Shown here piece by piece: positions 1 through 9,303 of a stretch of DNA of 64,000 bases. The translations under genes were made by a program, and so were the position numbers. How positions within the stretch are numbered: position 1 is the first letter of the stretch; each line of letters starts with the position of its first letter. The notes beneath the pieces were generated by a model. That model searched no databases, was not told the DNA's origin, and was given only the letters and a program-made list of their open reading frames with translations. The stretch comes from Macrosoma leucophasiata (Eukaryota; Arthropoda; Insecta; Lepidoptera; Hedylidae), in the NCBI GenBank assembly GCA_036365455.1, contig JAWQUS010000003.1, positions 7,522,001-7,586,000 on the forward strand, read 5' to 3'.

Positions 1-163
1 CAGAGGTCATAAAACAGATACGTTGCCACCCCTGCGACCTAAGTTGTCATGTCTCTATGATAGTTATTACGGGGCCATACATTACAATCGGAACACGATA
101 GTGCTGAACACTACCATTTGGCGGCAGATAGATCAGGTAATCCGGTGGTAGAGTATAGAGTGT
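1..163 (-). repeat. Family B retroposon, partial copy at window edge
   Basis: Minus-oriented partial copy of the B subfamily, a diverged relative of family A. It shows the B-type phrase for 'gttgccacccctg..acctaag' and the shared block 'cggaacacgatagtgctgaac'. The window start truncates it, and it directly abuts the plus-oriented A copy that follows. Confidence 0.6.
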
Positions 164-452
164 AGTGGTAGAGCTCCAGTGACGGAGCTCGTGGGCGTAG
201 GCACCACCGCATTACCTAATATACTTGCCGCTAAATAGTAGTTTTGTTCAGTTTAGTTCAGCATTATCGTGTTCCGGTCAGGTGCTGATGTACGGCCCTG
301 TAATTTCCGGCACAGAGGCATAACACCTTAGGCCTCAGAAGTGGTAACACATTTACATTTTGACCTTTGATCTTTGTGTGGTGTCTATAGTCATCACTTA
401 ACATCAACGTGAGCTGCATGTTTGTTTGCCACTTTCATTACATAACAAAAAC
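164..452 (+). repeat. Family A SINE-like retroposon copy
   Basis: Begins at the family's fixed 5' end (gtggtagagctccag). This contains a hairpin in which GAGCTCC pairs with GGAGCTC. The copy runs through the conserved blocks 'gcgtaggcaccaccgc', 'gtgttccggtcagg' and 'cggcacagaggcataac', and ends in an imperfect A tail. About 290 bp with no open frame. The uniform 5' end and A-rich tail suggest a non-autonomous, LINE-mobilised retroposon. Abundant relatives occur in Lepidoptera, possibly Metulj-like SINEs, but that name is tentative. Confidence 0.75.
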
Positions 453-817
453 CACTCGATAATATGGTAAAAATTCTGCTGAACTGCTACCATATCAGAT
501 ATTTGTGATAAGTTGTCGATAATATATAGAAATATAATTATGAATGGTTGACGACAGAATGATTGTATCAATGAAACTCAGACGTCACATCCTGCGAGGT
601 ATCAATGGATGTGTTTTGAAGGTATTGAATGTATTTTTATTGCTTTTGATAACGATAAGATGGCGCACATCGGATTCTATTTTTAATTTAATCGTAGGTG
701 AAATAATAAAAATAAAACTTAAAAAATAACACGTATTAAGTGAGCATGCTAATTGCAAGTGATCTGTTGACAATATAAAAATAGAATAACGCTGTCGACG
801 ACTTATTAACTGCCTCG
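453..817. other. Unassigned AT-rich sequence
   Basis: No gene, RNA or recognisable repeat was seen here. The short open frames on both strands are AT-rich and have no family signature. Confidence 0.5.
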
Positions 818-1137
818 GTAGTCTAGTGGTAGCAGGCTACTACTACTACCGCTGAGGTCTTGGGTTCGATTCACGGGTAAGGGGTTATCAGAGATAATAC
901 TGTTAAGTCCTTTATTTCAGATTTAATTAGGATTTTTCCATTTTCTGGAAATTTCCCAGTACCTCGAAGTTTGGTAATGTGCCCGGAGATGACAACAGGC
1001 CCGCCATCTGTTACATGGGCCAAAAACGTAACTGGCGAATCGTCGGGGTGTATGCAAGTATGCTTGAATGCATGCATTTAAGCATACTTGCATACACCCC
1101 GGCCTTCCCTTCGGGGATTTCAGGCGTGAAGTTACGA
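818..1137 (+). repeat. Family S tRNA-derived SINE, altered 3' end
   Basis: The head resembles a tRNA gene, with an A-box-like 'ggtagtctagtggtagc' and a B box 'GGTTCGATTC' near 863-872. A body of about 200 bp follows (cattttctggaaatttccc, gtgcccggagatgacaac). The tail is 'ccttcggggattt..ggcgtgaagttacg'. Compared with other S copies, the segment before the tail has been replaced by a near-perfect palindrome (1045-1100). RNA polymerase III transcription of the head is expected for the class but is inferred. Confidence 0.85.
1045..1100. repeat. 56-bp near-perfect palindrome in SINE
   Basis: Arms 1045-1065 and 1080-1100 are exact reverse complements (21 bp). The 14 bp between them is itself palindromic apart from the outermost pair (core AATGCATGCATT). 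Other S copies have only the left half, so the right arm is a fold-back duplication. Confidence 0.9.
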
Positions 1138-1642
1138 AGACTTATTATACAGATTTAATATAGGAATAAAGGACAATACCTATCTGGTATTTTAAAATTT
1201 TTTTATATTCTTTGAAAGGGTAGGTACTATTATGGCTATGACTAGGTACTGCTACGGAGCTGACTTGGGTGGGGATCACTTTTAGCAACGGATAAATAAG
1301 GTAATACGGCGGTGGTTGTGCTTTCGAGTTCCATTTGATTTGTATCTGGGGGCACGGTAGTGTCCCCGCCAAGACGAGCCAAGCGAAGCGCAAGGCCACC
1401 TACTTTTTCTTCGTATTATATTGAAACGTTTCGTCGTATTTTTGAACCCTCGTAACTTTGGTTTGGATAGTGCCAGATACTTAATATTTTCAAGATATAA
1501 TACTATGAGTACAGTAATTAAACATACAAAGATTGAATATCGTAGCTCTTATACTTTAGATTTTATAGATGTCCAAAAACCTGTAATTTGGTCACTGACT
1601 CACTGACCATCAAAATTCTTAAGGTACTTCCTGAAGTCTTAT
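1138..1642. other. Unassigned; possible degenerate repeat trace
   Basis: No gene was seen. Around 1285-1335, 'aaggtaatacggcggtgg' resembles the minus-strand end of family A, but the match is too weak to call a copy. Confidence 0.4.
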
Positions 1643-1776
1643 GGCCAAATACTCAAATGTCACTCAATTTTAAGCAACCCTCAAATGTGCGCTATCTCTA
1701 TCGTTTGAAAGTGTTTTTTAAAGACAGAAGACTTTTAAGTTCCACTTATATTTAAGTGACGTTTGAGTATTTGGCC
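1643..1776. mobile_element. MITE with GGCCAAATACTCAAA termini
   Basis: Terminal inverted repeats of about 25 bp start GGCCAAATACTCAAA and differ at about two positions. They bound a 134-bp non-coding element. The size and structure fit a non-autonomous DNA transposon. No target-site duplication is clear, so the superfamily is not assigned. Confidence 0.8.
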
Positions 1777-1987
1777 GTTAGAGAGCTAAAATTTGGTATG
1801 TAAGCTAATATTAGTACAGAAACCCCAAAAAATTAAAAAACCCACCGCAACCTAACCCACCCCTTGGTATAGCGAGTGGAAGTTTGTGTGACTAGCACCA
1901 TTTCTTGTGCTAGATATCTCAGAATTAGTAAACATACATCTTGTAACAATAAAAAAATACGTGTAAAATATTTTTTCGAAAATCATC

Positions 1988-2187
1988 CTCTAACTCAGTG
2001 ATTCCCAAAGTGGTCCAAATAGACCCCCTGGGGTGCACGGGAGACTCGAGGTGGTCTGCGCATATGCGTAAATAAAAATGGGATATATGGGAAAGTGATA
2101 TAAATGTTAGCAAGGGGGTCCACCGAAACCAGAAAAAAATTGAAAGGGGTCTACAAGAAATATAGTTTGGGAACCTTTGCTCTAACT
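1988..2187. mobile_element. hAT-type MITE with 8-bp target duplication
   Basis: A 184-bp element (1996-2179) begins CAGTGATTCCCAAA and ends TTTGGGAACCTTTG, giving hAT-like terminal inverted repeats (CARWGRTTCCCAAA). It is flanked on both sides by the identical 8-mer CTCTAACT at 1988-1995 and 2180-2187. An 8-bp duplication is the hallmark of hAT transposase insertion. It contains no transposase. Confidence 0.92.
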
Positions 2188-2478
2188 CCATAAAAAGGAG
2201 ATGAAAGTTTATACGATTTTAGTGACGGAGGCCGTCGCTAGATGGCGCTGACTGTATTTGCAACACGCTATCTTCGCTATATTTCTGGCAGCCTTACAGC
2301 ATTCATTCGCCACGATCATATTTTCAATCTGCGTTGCATGAACTACAACGATTCACAAAACCTAAGCTAAGGGTTAATTTTGACCAGTGCACTTATTGAT
2401 ATTGGTTCATCAGCTTTCTCGTGTGGGCAAGTGACAGGCGTACATACATAGCACTTAAGTACGTAGCCTAAAGTACCT

Positions 2479-2539
2479 AACTAATTAGAAGTAAATATTG
2501 ATTTTGGCTGCCAAAATCAATATTTACTTCTAATTAGTT
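2479..2539. repeat. Perfect palindrome, 29-bp arms, 3-nt loop
   Basis: Positions 2479-2507 and 2511-2539 are exact reverse complements separated by 'ctg'. The arms are ordinary mixed sequence, not a simple repeat. They are not recognisably part of a known repeat. Confidence 0.95.
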
Positions 2540-2767
2540 TTGGCAGCATCAAAGCATAACAAACAGTTATAGTCGAATATAATCGCCTAATAGCGAGGTA
2601 TCGCCCGGAACCACTTATTTTACACAGTAAACCACCGAATAAAACAGGCAAAGATAGAAAGTGGGCTATGAATAAAGGCGTGGCTGATGTGCAAGAAATA
2701 CACCCAACAAAAAGGAAGAAAATATTAACCCAATAAAAATATTGACCGACTTACAAAAATAAATGAA

Positions 2768-3065
2768 ATCCCACCAAAAACATTTTCATGTAAAAATGTC
2801 GCCAAGACGAGTCTAGTTTGCTTATTCTGTGAAAAACTTATCAGATACCGTATAAAGCCAAGCTCCAAAAACTACACGCTCTAAACCTACATATATACAC
2901 CCTTACTTTACGAGACCTAACTTCACATACTCTACATTCTAGTTAAAAAGTGTGGCTTGGCCGTTTTGCTACCGTCACTTAGATTTCATAGGCATTCGTT
3001 ATATTATTTCAAGAGTAAAGAAACGGCCAAGCTGCATTTTTACATAAAAATGTTTTTGGTGGGAT
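2768..3065. mobile_element. MITE with ATCCCACCAAAAACATTT termini
   Basis: Inverted termini of about 36-40 bp (ATCCCACCAAAAACATTT, then an A-rich stretch and a GCCAAG motif) bound a 298-bp non-coding element. The two ends differ at only a few positions. This resembles a DNA-transposon-derived MITE of a type widespread in Lepidoptera. The autonomous partner is not in the window. Confidence 0.85.
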
Positions 3066-3624
3066 AATGATGCCTAAGCAATGTGCAAAAGACTAGTAAC
3101 AAAAGCAAAGCAAATTGTAAGCGTTGCTAAGCCGAAAGTGACCAAGTTAAGTTGATCGAATGCGGAGACTAGCGTCTGCAAACATTATCCCGTGATTTCT
3201 ATAATGAGATATCATATTAGAAGTGGCCGATTGTACTGCAAATACTACAGTAAGATTAACGGTTATCAGTCTACATTTGATAAAAATGGGTTTCAATAAG
3301 ATAATTTTGTTCAGCGGTAAGGAACAGACGTCTGTAAATTGATACCAAATAAAAAAGATAACAAAAAAATTGACTGACATTGAGTTGATAAGTTAAAAGA
3401 TCCAGAACAGGGCTCGTGACTGTAGGCCCACTTTACACAATGAAAATATCAGCCAAGTGCGTGTCGGGCCAGCCACAATGTAGGGCTCTGTTACTCAGTA
3501 CATTTTATCGCAACCATAAATTCAAATATATCACACCAATTCAGCACGAATTGCTACGTACTAGCGATATATTTAAATAAAATGACAAACGTTAAATAGC
3601 TGTCTTAATTATATTAAGGAGATA
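3066..3624. other. Unassigned, with a family K-like scrap
   Basis: No gene was seen. Near 3450-3490, 'gccaagtgcgtgtcgggcc' and 'tagggctctgt' match the ends of family K (the 'gcgcgtggcccgacatgcac' repeat at 49730-50355), so a truncated relative sits here. Confidence 0.45.
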
Positions 3625-3956
3625 TAAAAGACGCATTAACTGCCTCAGTAGCGTAGTGGTATCAGGCCACTACTATTACGCTGGAGGTCCTGGGTTCGAT
3701 TCCCGGGTCGGGGACTATCAGATATAACGGTTTAAAATTCTTTATCTCTACTTCTATTGGGATTTTTCCATTTTCTGGAAGTTTCCCAGCACCCCGGAGT
3801 TTGGTAATGTGCCCGGAGATGGCAACAGGTTCGCCACCTGTTACATGGGCCAAAACGTAACCGGCGAGTCGTGGGTGTTTGCATGTATGATTGAATGCAT
3901 GCATTTGCCTACCTCTTCGGGAATTACAGGCGTGAAGTTACATTTTAAAAGACGCA
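3625..3956 (+). repeat. Family S tRNA-derived SINE, complete with target duplication
   Basis: A full-length S element (3636-3945) is flanked by perfect 11-bp direct repeats TAAAAGACGCA (3625-3635 and 3946-3956). This is the signature of target-primed reverse transcription. The head holds A and B boxes (GGTTCGATTCC). The tail is 'cctcttcgggaattac..ggcgtgaagttac'. It is the best-preserved S insertion in the window and fixes the family boundaries. Confidence 0.93.
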
Positions 3957-4869
3957 AAACATTCCGTTATAATCTCTGATGCATTGTCTAAACCGATACA
4001 GGAAGAATAGCTTCCACACGTTACTCTTAACGCGTATCAACCAACATCTTTATGTATAGAGAACAAAACCGGCTATATTAGCAAATGTCAAAGCCCTCAT
4101 TAGCATCAATTTTAATGCATTGTTTGTTGAAAGTGCCATTACACATTGCGGGCCATACAAAAATTATTATGTTACCATCCAACGGTACTCGCATACAAGT
4201 CAGCAACTATGACAGATTCGAACCGGTACAAAATAAACGCATTAGACGACCATTATAAGCAAACCCGTCCGTTCATAGGAGCCGCTTCCAAATTATTTTC
4301 TGTATTAATTATTATTCTAAATCGTGTGAAATTAGCATACAATAAAACTTCTTAGGAGCAGTGGCGCCGACACGCCTACGCCGCTCAAATGGTAATGAAA
4401 ACACCACCATGTCAAAGTCAGGGCGCCCATCAATCTCCGGGCATCATTCTGGACTCTGGAATTTTCGTTGATGTGACAAGGTTGTAAGAGCCGATGAAAA
4501 AGTGATCGTTCATAATTAATAGCACCAGAGACGGGCCCTAAGCAAAGTAAACGTCAGGTTTGCATGTTATCATTAGCTTCACGAGATATTTTACGTTCTA
4601 TCGTAATAATTAGTTAGACATATCGATAATTGTAGTAATTATATTAAGTGAGCCGGTTCAGAGTTGGGGATTTATCGATGGATCCTCCTTTGATTGATCC
4701 GGAAAGCTCTTATCCTTATTGTTTGTACCGTCGATCATCTCTATAATTAACCGTAGTATCAATATTTCCCTAATTTAATCTGGCATTTGATATATTTTAA
4801 TCCGTTCTTGTATGATATTTTTTGTACCACCAAGAATCTTTCGTTGGCCTTGAAAATTATAATTAAAAA
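3957..4869. other. Unassigned sequence
   Basis: No gene, RNA or confident repeat was seen. The frame at 4146-4355 has no recognisable domain and no supporting context. Confidence 0.5.
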
Positions 4870-5166
4870 AAGTAACTTCATGCCTGTAATCCCCGAAGGG
4901 GTAGGCAGAGGTAAATGCATGCATTCAAGCATACATGCAAACACCCACGATTCGCCGGTTACGTTTTGGCCCATGTAACAGGTGGCGAGCCTGTTGACAT
5001 CTCCGGGCACATTAGCAAACTTCGAGGTACTGGAAAATTTCCAGAAAATGGAAAAATCCCAATAGAACCAGAGATAAAGGACTTTACATCATTATCTCTG
5101 ATAACGCCCTACCCGGGAATCGAACCCAGGACTCAGCGTAGTAGTAGTAGTGGCCTGCTACCACTT
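4870..5166 (-). repeat. Family S tRNA-derived SINE, minus strand
   Basis: Reverse-oriented S copy. The 3' tail (cttcatgcctgtaatcccc..aggggtaggcagagg) is at low coordinates and the B box (gaatcgaaccc) is near 5120. It ends in 'agtggcctgctaccac', where the tRNA-like head is truncated. Body blocks match the other S copies closely. A 101-residue open frame crosses it but reads through SINE sequence and is not a gene. Confidence 0.85.
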
Positions 5167-5194
5167 ATTATAATTGGACTCCTACTATTAGTAT

Positions 5195-5305
5195 CACACT
5201 ACTTCAAGGTTGACTGGTAGAAAATGCCCTGTGCCATTAAGTCCGCCTTATGTACCTACTAGGTGCATCAAAGTTTAAATAAATATATAAATAAATAGGT
5301 ATGAT
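5195..5305 (+). repeat. LINE 3' tail fragment
   Basis: 'ttgactggtagaaaatgccc', 'cattaagtccgcc' and a final '..aaagtttaaataaatat' form the 3' end of a LINE seen very widely in Lepidoptera. Only about 110 bp remain and no coding part is present. It abuts the truncated head of the S element. Confidence 0.6.
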
Positions 5306-5559
5306 AATCATCGAGCTCTGTTGAATAAAATAAATGTATATGAAACCTTCCTACACTTTTCCAGGAAAATCTAATTACATCACTGGATAATGCCTTCGAA
5401 ATTGAAATATTCATGTGACTTTAATCCAATGCTTCGTAGGGTTTCTTTTCCTCATGAATCACTCAAAAAGTACTAATGCCGTTTTACTTCGAATTAAACT
5501 CATAATTTTATTGAATGAGTATGGAGAAATAATACAATAATGGCAACCCATTATACGTC

Positions 5560-5640
5560 CCACAGCTGGGCACGAGTCTCACTTTTTTTGGGGGGAGGGA
5601 AAGCCTGGAGCTTACACTGCACCAATACGGATTGGTGGAA
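5560..5640. repeat. RTE-like LINE 3' fragment
   Basis: 'cgtcccacagctgggcacga', then 'ggggggagggaaagcctgga' and 'accaatacggattggtgg', resembles the 3' region of lepidopteran RTE-type LINEs. It is short and diverged. Confidence 0.5.
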
Positions 5641-5922
5641 ATTTTTAATAATTTATATAATTTGGTGTCTAGGTCTGAATGTATTTAGATAAGTCCAAAG
5701 AGTGCAACTGCATCGAGATTGAATTTTGACCTCATATAGCTTTTAATGTTGTTGGATAAAAATTTTTGGTAACTAAGAATATTTTTGTAGTGGTTTTTCC
5801 TTAATTTTGGTACCTAGTATTCGAAATTATTTTTATCTTATTCAAACCCTGCCGTGAAGTTTATAAATTGTTTTAAAATTTCTTCCAAAAACGATCGTAA
5901 AAACGATCTTTTTTGCAATCCC

Positions 5923-6102
5923 TGCTAATATTGTAAATGTGAAAGTAACTCTATCTGTATGTCTGTCTGTCTGTTACCTTTTCACGTCCAAACGACTGAA
6001 CCGATTTTAATGAATTTGGTACAGAGATAGAACTGACTTTGAGAAAGAACATAGGCTACTTTTCGACATCCACGCGGGCGAAGGCGCGGGTAACAGCTAG
6101 TC
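5923..6102 (+). repeat. Family P repeat fragment
   Basis: A tract of 'gtctgtctgtctgt', then 'gactgaaccgattttaatg', 'cataggctac' and 'cgcgggcgaaggcgcgggta' ending 'cagctagt'. These are the hallmark phrases of the short P repeats, which recur at 7581, 8794, 10979, 20455, 39573 and 56224. The family is known in Lepidoptera, but its class is not certain from sequence alone. Confidence 0.65.
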
Positions 6103-6915
6103 GTACATAAATACCGATAATATTTTCAATTTTTAATAAGAAAAAATCATCAGACATCTAATACCTTAAAGACTTCTCATCATCATCTTATAATTGGCTC
6201 CCAGCAAGTAAGATTTATTATAATATTTAAGTCTTCAGTTACACGCCGCTTAACAATTAGTGGATGTATTGCGTTACGCGGTTAATTTACGGCGCGTAAT
6301 GGCCGATCACGGTGCGTAATTATTTTTGTGGTAACTAGCCATCGATATGCTTTTGATACACCGATAATCTTTTTACGATCGGATTTTTCGTAAACAAGAA
6401 CATTTTTATGGTGTCGTGTTTTTTTTTTCGTACTACGTGAGAGGGAGGAGTCACGTCAATCTTTTATTGTTCGTAAGTAAAATACGGTGTTTTTTCTACT
6501 AGTTATGCAGTTAGACAATATTTTTTAATTTGATTATAATATCCATCTTCTATTTTGTATAAAAGGTTACTCCTTAAAGGGACCAATTTTTTCAAAATAT
6601 AATTATATTTTTAATCTAGAATCACTAAGCTGAAACTGCGCACCGATTTAAATGAAATTTGGAATTTCGCTATTCTTATAATATTGTATTTAGATAATTA
6701 AATATTTTGTTGTAGCCCCAAATAAACTGGTTTTCGCCATGTTTAGCCAAAAACTAATAAAAAAGTGGCTTACTTAGAAAGTTAAAAATTTAATGTCGTC
6801 GGTCATTGAATAGTTCTCTTCTTTTTTTGTCATGTAAAGTCATGGCTGTACACGATCACATTTTATAGGTTACATAAGTTATTTTCATGCAACGCTTAAA
6901 ACAATGTTCCCTGAG
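6103..6915. other. Unassigned AT-rich sequence
   Basis: No gene or RNA was seen. A patch at 6240-6330 contains repeated 'gcgttacgcgg / cggcgcgtaatgg / ggtgcgtaatt' words, but no repeat unit can be defined. Confidence 0.45.
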
Positions 6916-7194
6916 TTTTTTAATGGAAGTGGCAATCAAGCATGCAGTTCACATTGATTTTAAGTGATGACTGCAGCTTAAAGACACCCACACAAAGACC
7001 AAGGTCAAGATGCAGATGCGTTACCACTCCTGAGGCGTTATGCCTCTGTGCCGGAAATTACAGGGTCGTACCACCGTCGTTACCACCTGACCGGAACACG
7101 ATAGTGCTGAACACTACCATTTAGCGGCAAGTATATTAGGTAATGCGGTGGTGACTACGCCCGCGAGCTCCGTCACTGGAGCTCTACCACCAGT
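6916..7194 (-). repeat. Family A retroposon copy
   Basis: Minus-oriented. The T-rich tail is at 6916, and the fixed 5' end (gagctctaccaccagt) is at 7194. It is nearly complete, with a small deletion inside the 'gaggcctaaggtgttatgcc' block. Confidence 0.8.
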
Positions 7195-7400
7195 AAAATG
7201 ATGATTTCCATGTGATAGATGTATTAAGTCATGCACAATGAACTCCGTTTTTTGTGAAGATATCTATAGGCTGTAGTCTTTATTTACCATCAATGTGAAC
7301 ATAAAATAATCTACTAGGCACATCTAGTCCTCATAAACTGGATACAGATAATTTTAATTTTCTTAGTAATCAGTCCCACAGGACATATTATAAAGAAAGA

Positions 7401-7883
7401 CGCGTATCGTTGTAAATTGAAAATCCACCTATGATTAAGCATAATCTATCCATGGCCCTCACTTTCATCCCCGCATCGCTTATGACCAAACAAATTACGA
7501 AATAAAACGTCGGTAATAGTAGCTCACGAAGCTCACGAACTCAAATTGATATCAGTTCGAATAGCCGCCTATATTCTGTAACTAGCGGTCAGCCCCGGCT
7601 TCGCGCGGGTGCAATGTAACCTAACCTATCCTCTCCTATTCATCTTAGCGTGATGTTATATAGCCTAAAGCCTGCCTCGATAAATGAGCTATCTAACACA
7701 GTAAGAATTTTTCTAATCGGACCAGTGGTTTTTCTGAGATTAGCATGTTCAAGCAAACAAACGAACTCTTCAGCTTTATAATATTACCTAGTATAGATTA
7801 CTTCGTATTTAGTTTTGATTCATTGCGCCTTTGGAATAATGAAGTGTTAAAATTGACGACAAATTGTGAAGAAAAATATTGCG
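7401..7883. repeat. Paralogous segment, copy 1
   Basis: Shares extended similarity with 8692-9303. Shared blocks are 'aaaatccacctat', 'ttcatccccgcatcg', 'gaaataaaacgtcg', 'ctcaaattgatat', 'attctgta' and 'gaagtgttaaaattg'. Copy 1 is interrupted at 7581-7796 by a family P element that is absent at the equivalent point of copy 2. Confidence 0.8.
7581..7796 (+). mobile_element. Family P element, boundaries defined by empty paralogue
   Basis: 216 bp starting ACTAGCGGTCAGCCCCGGCT and ending CTAGTATAG. The paralogous segment reads straight through this site ('attctgta' joined to 'attac'), so the insertion limits are directly visible. There is no clear target duplication. Confidence 0.8.
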
Positions 7884-8056
7884 ATATGAGCGTATTCAGA
7901 ACCTATTCAGATTTTTAACTGCGATAAAAAAAAATAATTATGAAAAAAACTTAAATATTTTCCAATTATCAATAATTAGACTACACTCCCTGTGTAAAAG
8001 GATGTCAATCTGGAGTATCGTTAATAATATTCAACATTCATAAAATTGTTTATAAA

Positions 8057-8154
8057 TTATTTCGCATTAACACATGCTTGTGAAATATATTTTTCACAAG
8101 CATGTGTGTTTTTTTGAAAATATATTTCACAAGCATGTGTTAATGCGAAATAAT
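8057..8154. repeat. Perfect 38-bp inverted repeat with third partial arm
   Basis: 8057-8094 and 8117-8154 are exact reverse complements. The 12-mer CACATGCTTGTG (8071-8082) is complementary to two sites, CACAAGCATGTG at 8095-8106 and again at 8128-8139. Two alternative hairpins are therefore possible. Confidence 0.93.
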
Positions 8155-8319
8155 ATAAAAACAATTATTAAGGGTAAAAGCGACTTCTTTACGATATTCA
8201 ATAAACTGAAAAGTCTAATATATCGGTTGCCTAACTAGCATAGTTGGCAATAGATGGCGCTACTGCTACCATAAAGCAAGGCAATAAATGTGAAGGAAAG
8301 ATTTGACAAATCGGGCAGG

Positions 8320-8395
8320 ACTTCAGTAGCTCAATTGGAAGAGCGGCTGGACTAGCTTCCCAGTAGGCCGCGAGTTCGAGTCTCGCCTGAAGTCA
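8320..8395 (+). tRNA. tRNA-like gene or pseudogene, possible anticodon AGC
   Basis: Folds as a cloverleaf. The acceptor stem ACTTCAG pairs with CTGAAGT (an 8th pair is possible). The D arm is GCTC/GAGC around 'aattggaa'. The T arm is GCGAG/CTCGC with loop TTCGAGT. Box-B-like sequence and a T5 terminator (8398-8402) follow. The anticodon arm is irregular: stem GCTGG/CCAGT encloses nine bases, or a 7-base loop CTAGCTT with an A.C closing pair, giving AGC (Ala). There is no alanine-type G3.U70. It could be a decayed tRNA, a tRNA-derived retroposon head or an atypical tRNA. Confidence 0.5.
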
Positions 8396-8397
8396 AA

Positions 8398-8402
8398 TTT
8401 TT
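8398..8402 (+). terminator. Pol III T5 terminator after tRNA-like sequence
   Basis: A run of five T lies three bases after the tRNA-like 3' end, as expected for RNA polymerase III termination. Confidence 0.55.
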
Positions 8403-8691
8403 CTTTCCATTTTTCTTTAAATAAAATATTCATAAAATTGTCATAGTTAATTCATATCAAAAGCATTTGGCCTTACTCTTATTCGATATTTCGTAAGTTT
8501 ATTTTCGTAATTCAGCTATGCAGTGTTCAAAAAATTCAAACAATTCATATTATTTAAAAACTCGTTACGCATCCTTATAGGATATACATTATTATTATTT
8601 ATTTATTTATTTATAAAAAGAAACTTGTAGCTACAAACATAATATAATATGATGCAAACGTAAACTTACTAGAGAACTTACATGAACAGCA

Positions 8692-9303
8692 GAGCATCGT
8701 TATGGATGGAAAATCCACCTATTATTATGCCTAATCTATCCACTGTAGGTATATCTTTTCTTTCATCCCCGCATCGTTTATGAACAAACAAATCTATACT
8801 CGTATAAACAAATAAAATTGGTGCGTCTGTTTGTAATATAAAAATAACCGCTTTTTACTAAATGCATATGTAGGTATGTATACACGGTACATATACCACA
8901 ACAATTTTTTTACAATTTTTGTCTGTCTGTCTGTTTGTCCCCGCTAATCTCGGGAACGGCTGGACCGATTTTGACGGGAATTTCACTGGCAGATAGCTTA
9001 TGTAATAATGAGCAATTTAGGATACTTTTATACAAGTTGCGCCCACGACTTCGTCCGGGTAGATACTGAACAATCATAAATTCTCACGCGAACGAAGTCG
9101 CGGGCACAGCTTGTAACGAAATAAAACGTCGCTTGTCGGTAATAGTAGTGAAGCTCGCGAACTCAAATTGATATCGATTCGAATAGCCGCCCATATTCTG
9201 TAATTACTACGTATTTAGTTCTGATTCATTGCGGCTCTCGAATGACTACTTTGGAACGATGAAGTGTTAAAATTGCCGGCAAATTGTGGCGAAAAATATT
9301 GCA
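8692..9303. repeat. Paralogous segment, copy 2
   Basis: Partner of 7401-7883. It lacks the 7581 insertion but carries its own at 8794-9113, between 'caaacaaat' and 'acgaaataaaac', which are adjacent in copy 1. Confidence 0.8.
8794..9113 (-). mobile_element. Family P element (long form)
   Basis: About 320 bp, from 'ctatactcgtataaac' to 'gtcgcgggcacagcttg'. It contains the 'gtctgtctgtctgt' tract, 'tggaccgattttgacggg' and 'cccacgacttcgtccggg'. The empty site in copy 1 defines the limits to within a few bases. The same long form, reverse-complemented, hosts the LINE at 56435-57536. Confidence 0.75.

Noticed and set aside
164..452. Family A as a Helitron
   Set aside because: The subterminal hairpin followed by CCAGT near one end is Helitron-like, but the other end is a variable poly(A) tail and there is no 5' TC or CTRR end. 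A retroposon fits better.
164..452. Family A as a tRNA-derived SINE
   Set aside because: No convincing A/B boxes: 'gtgttccggtcagg' is a poor B-box match and there is no cloverleaf.
4915..5220. 101-residue protein with a hydrophobic C-terminus
   Set aside because: Reads through the minus-oriented S SINE and into a LINE tail; similar short frames occur in other S copies because they share the sequence.
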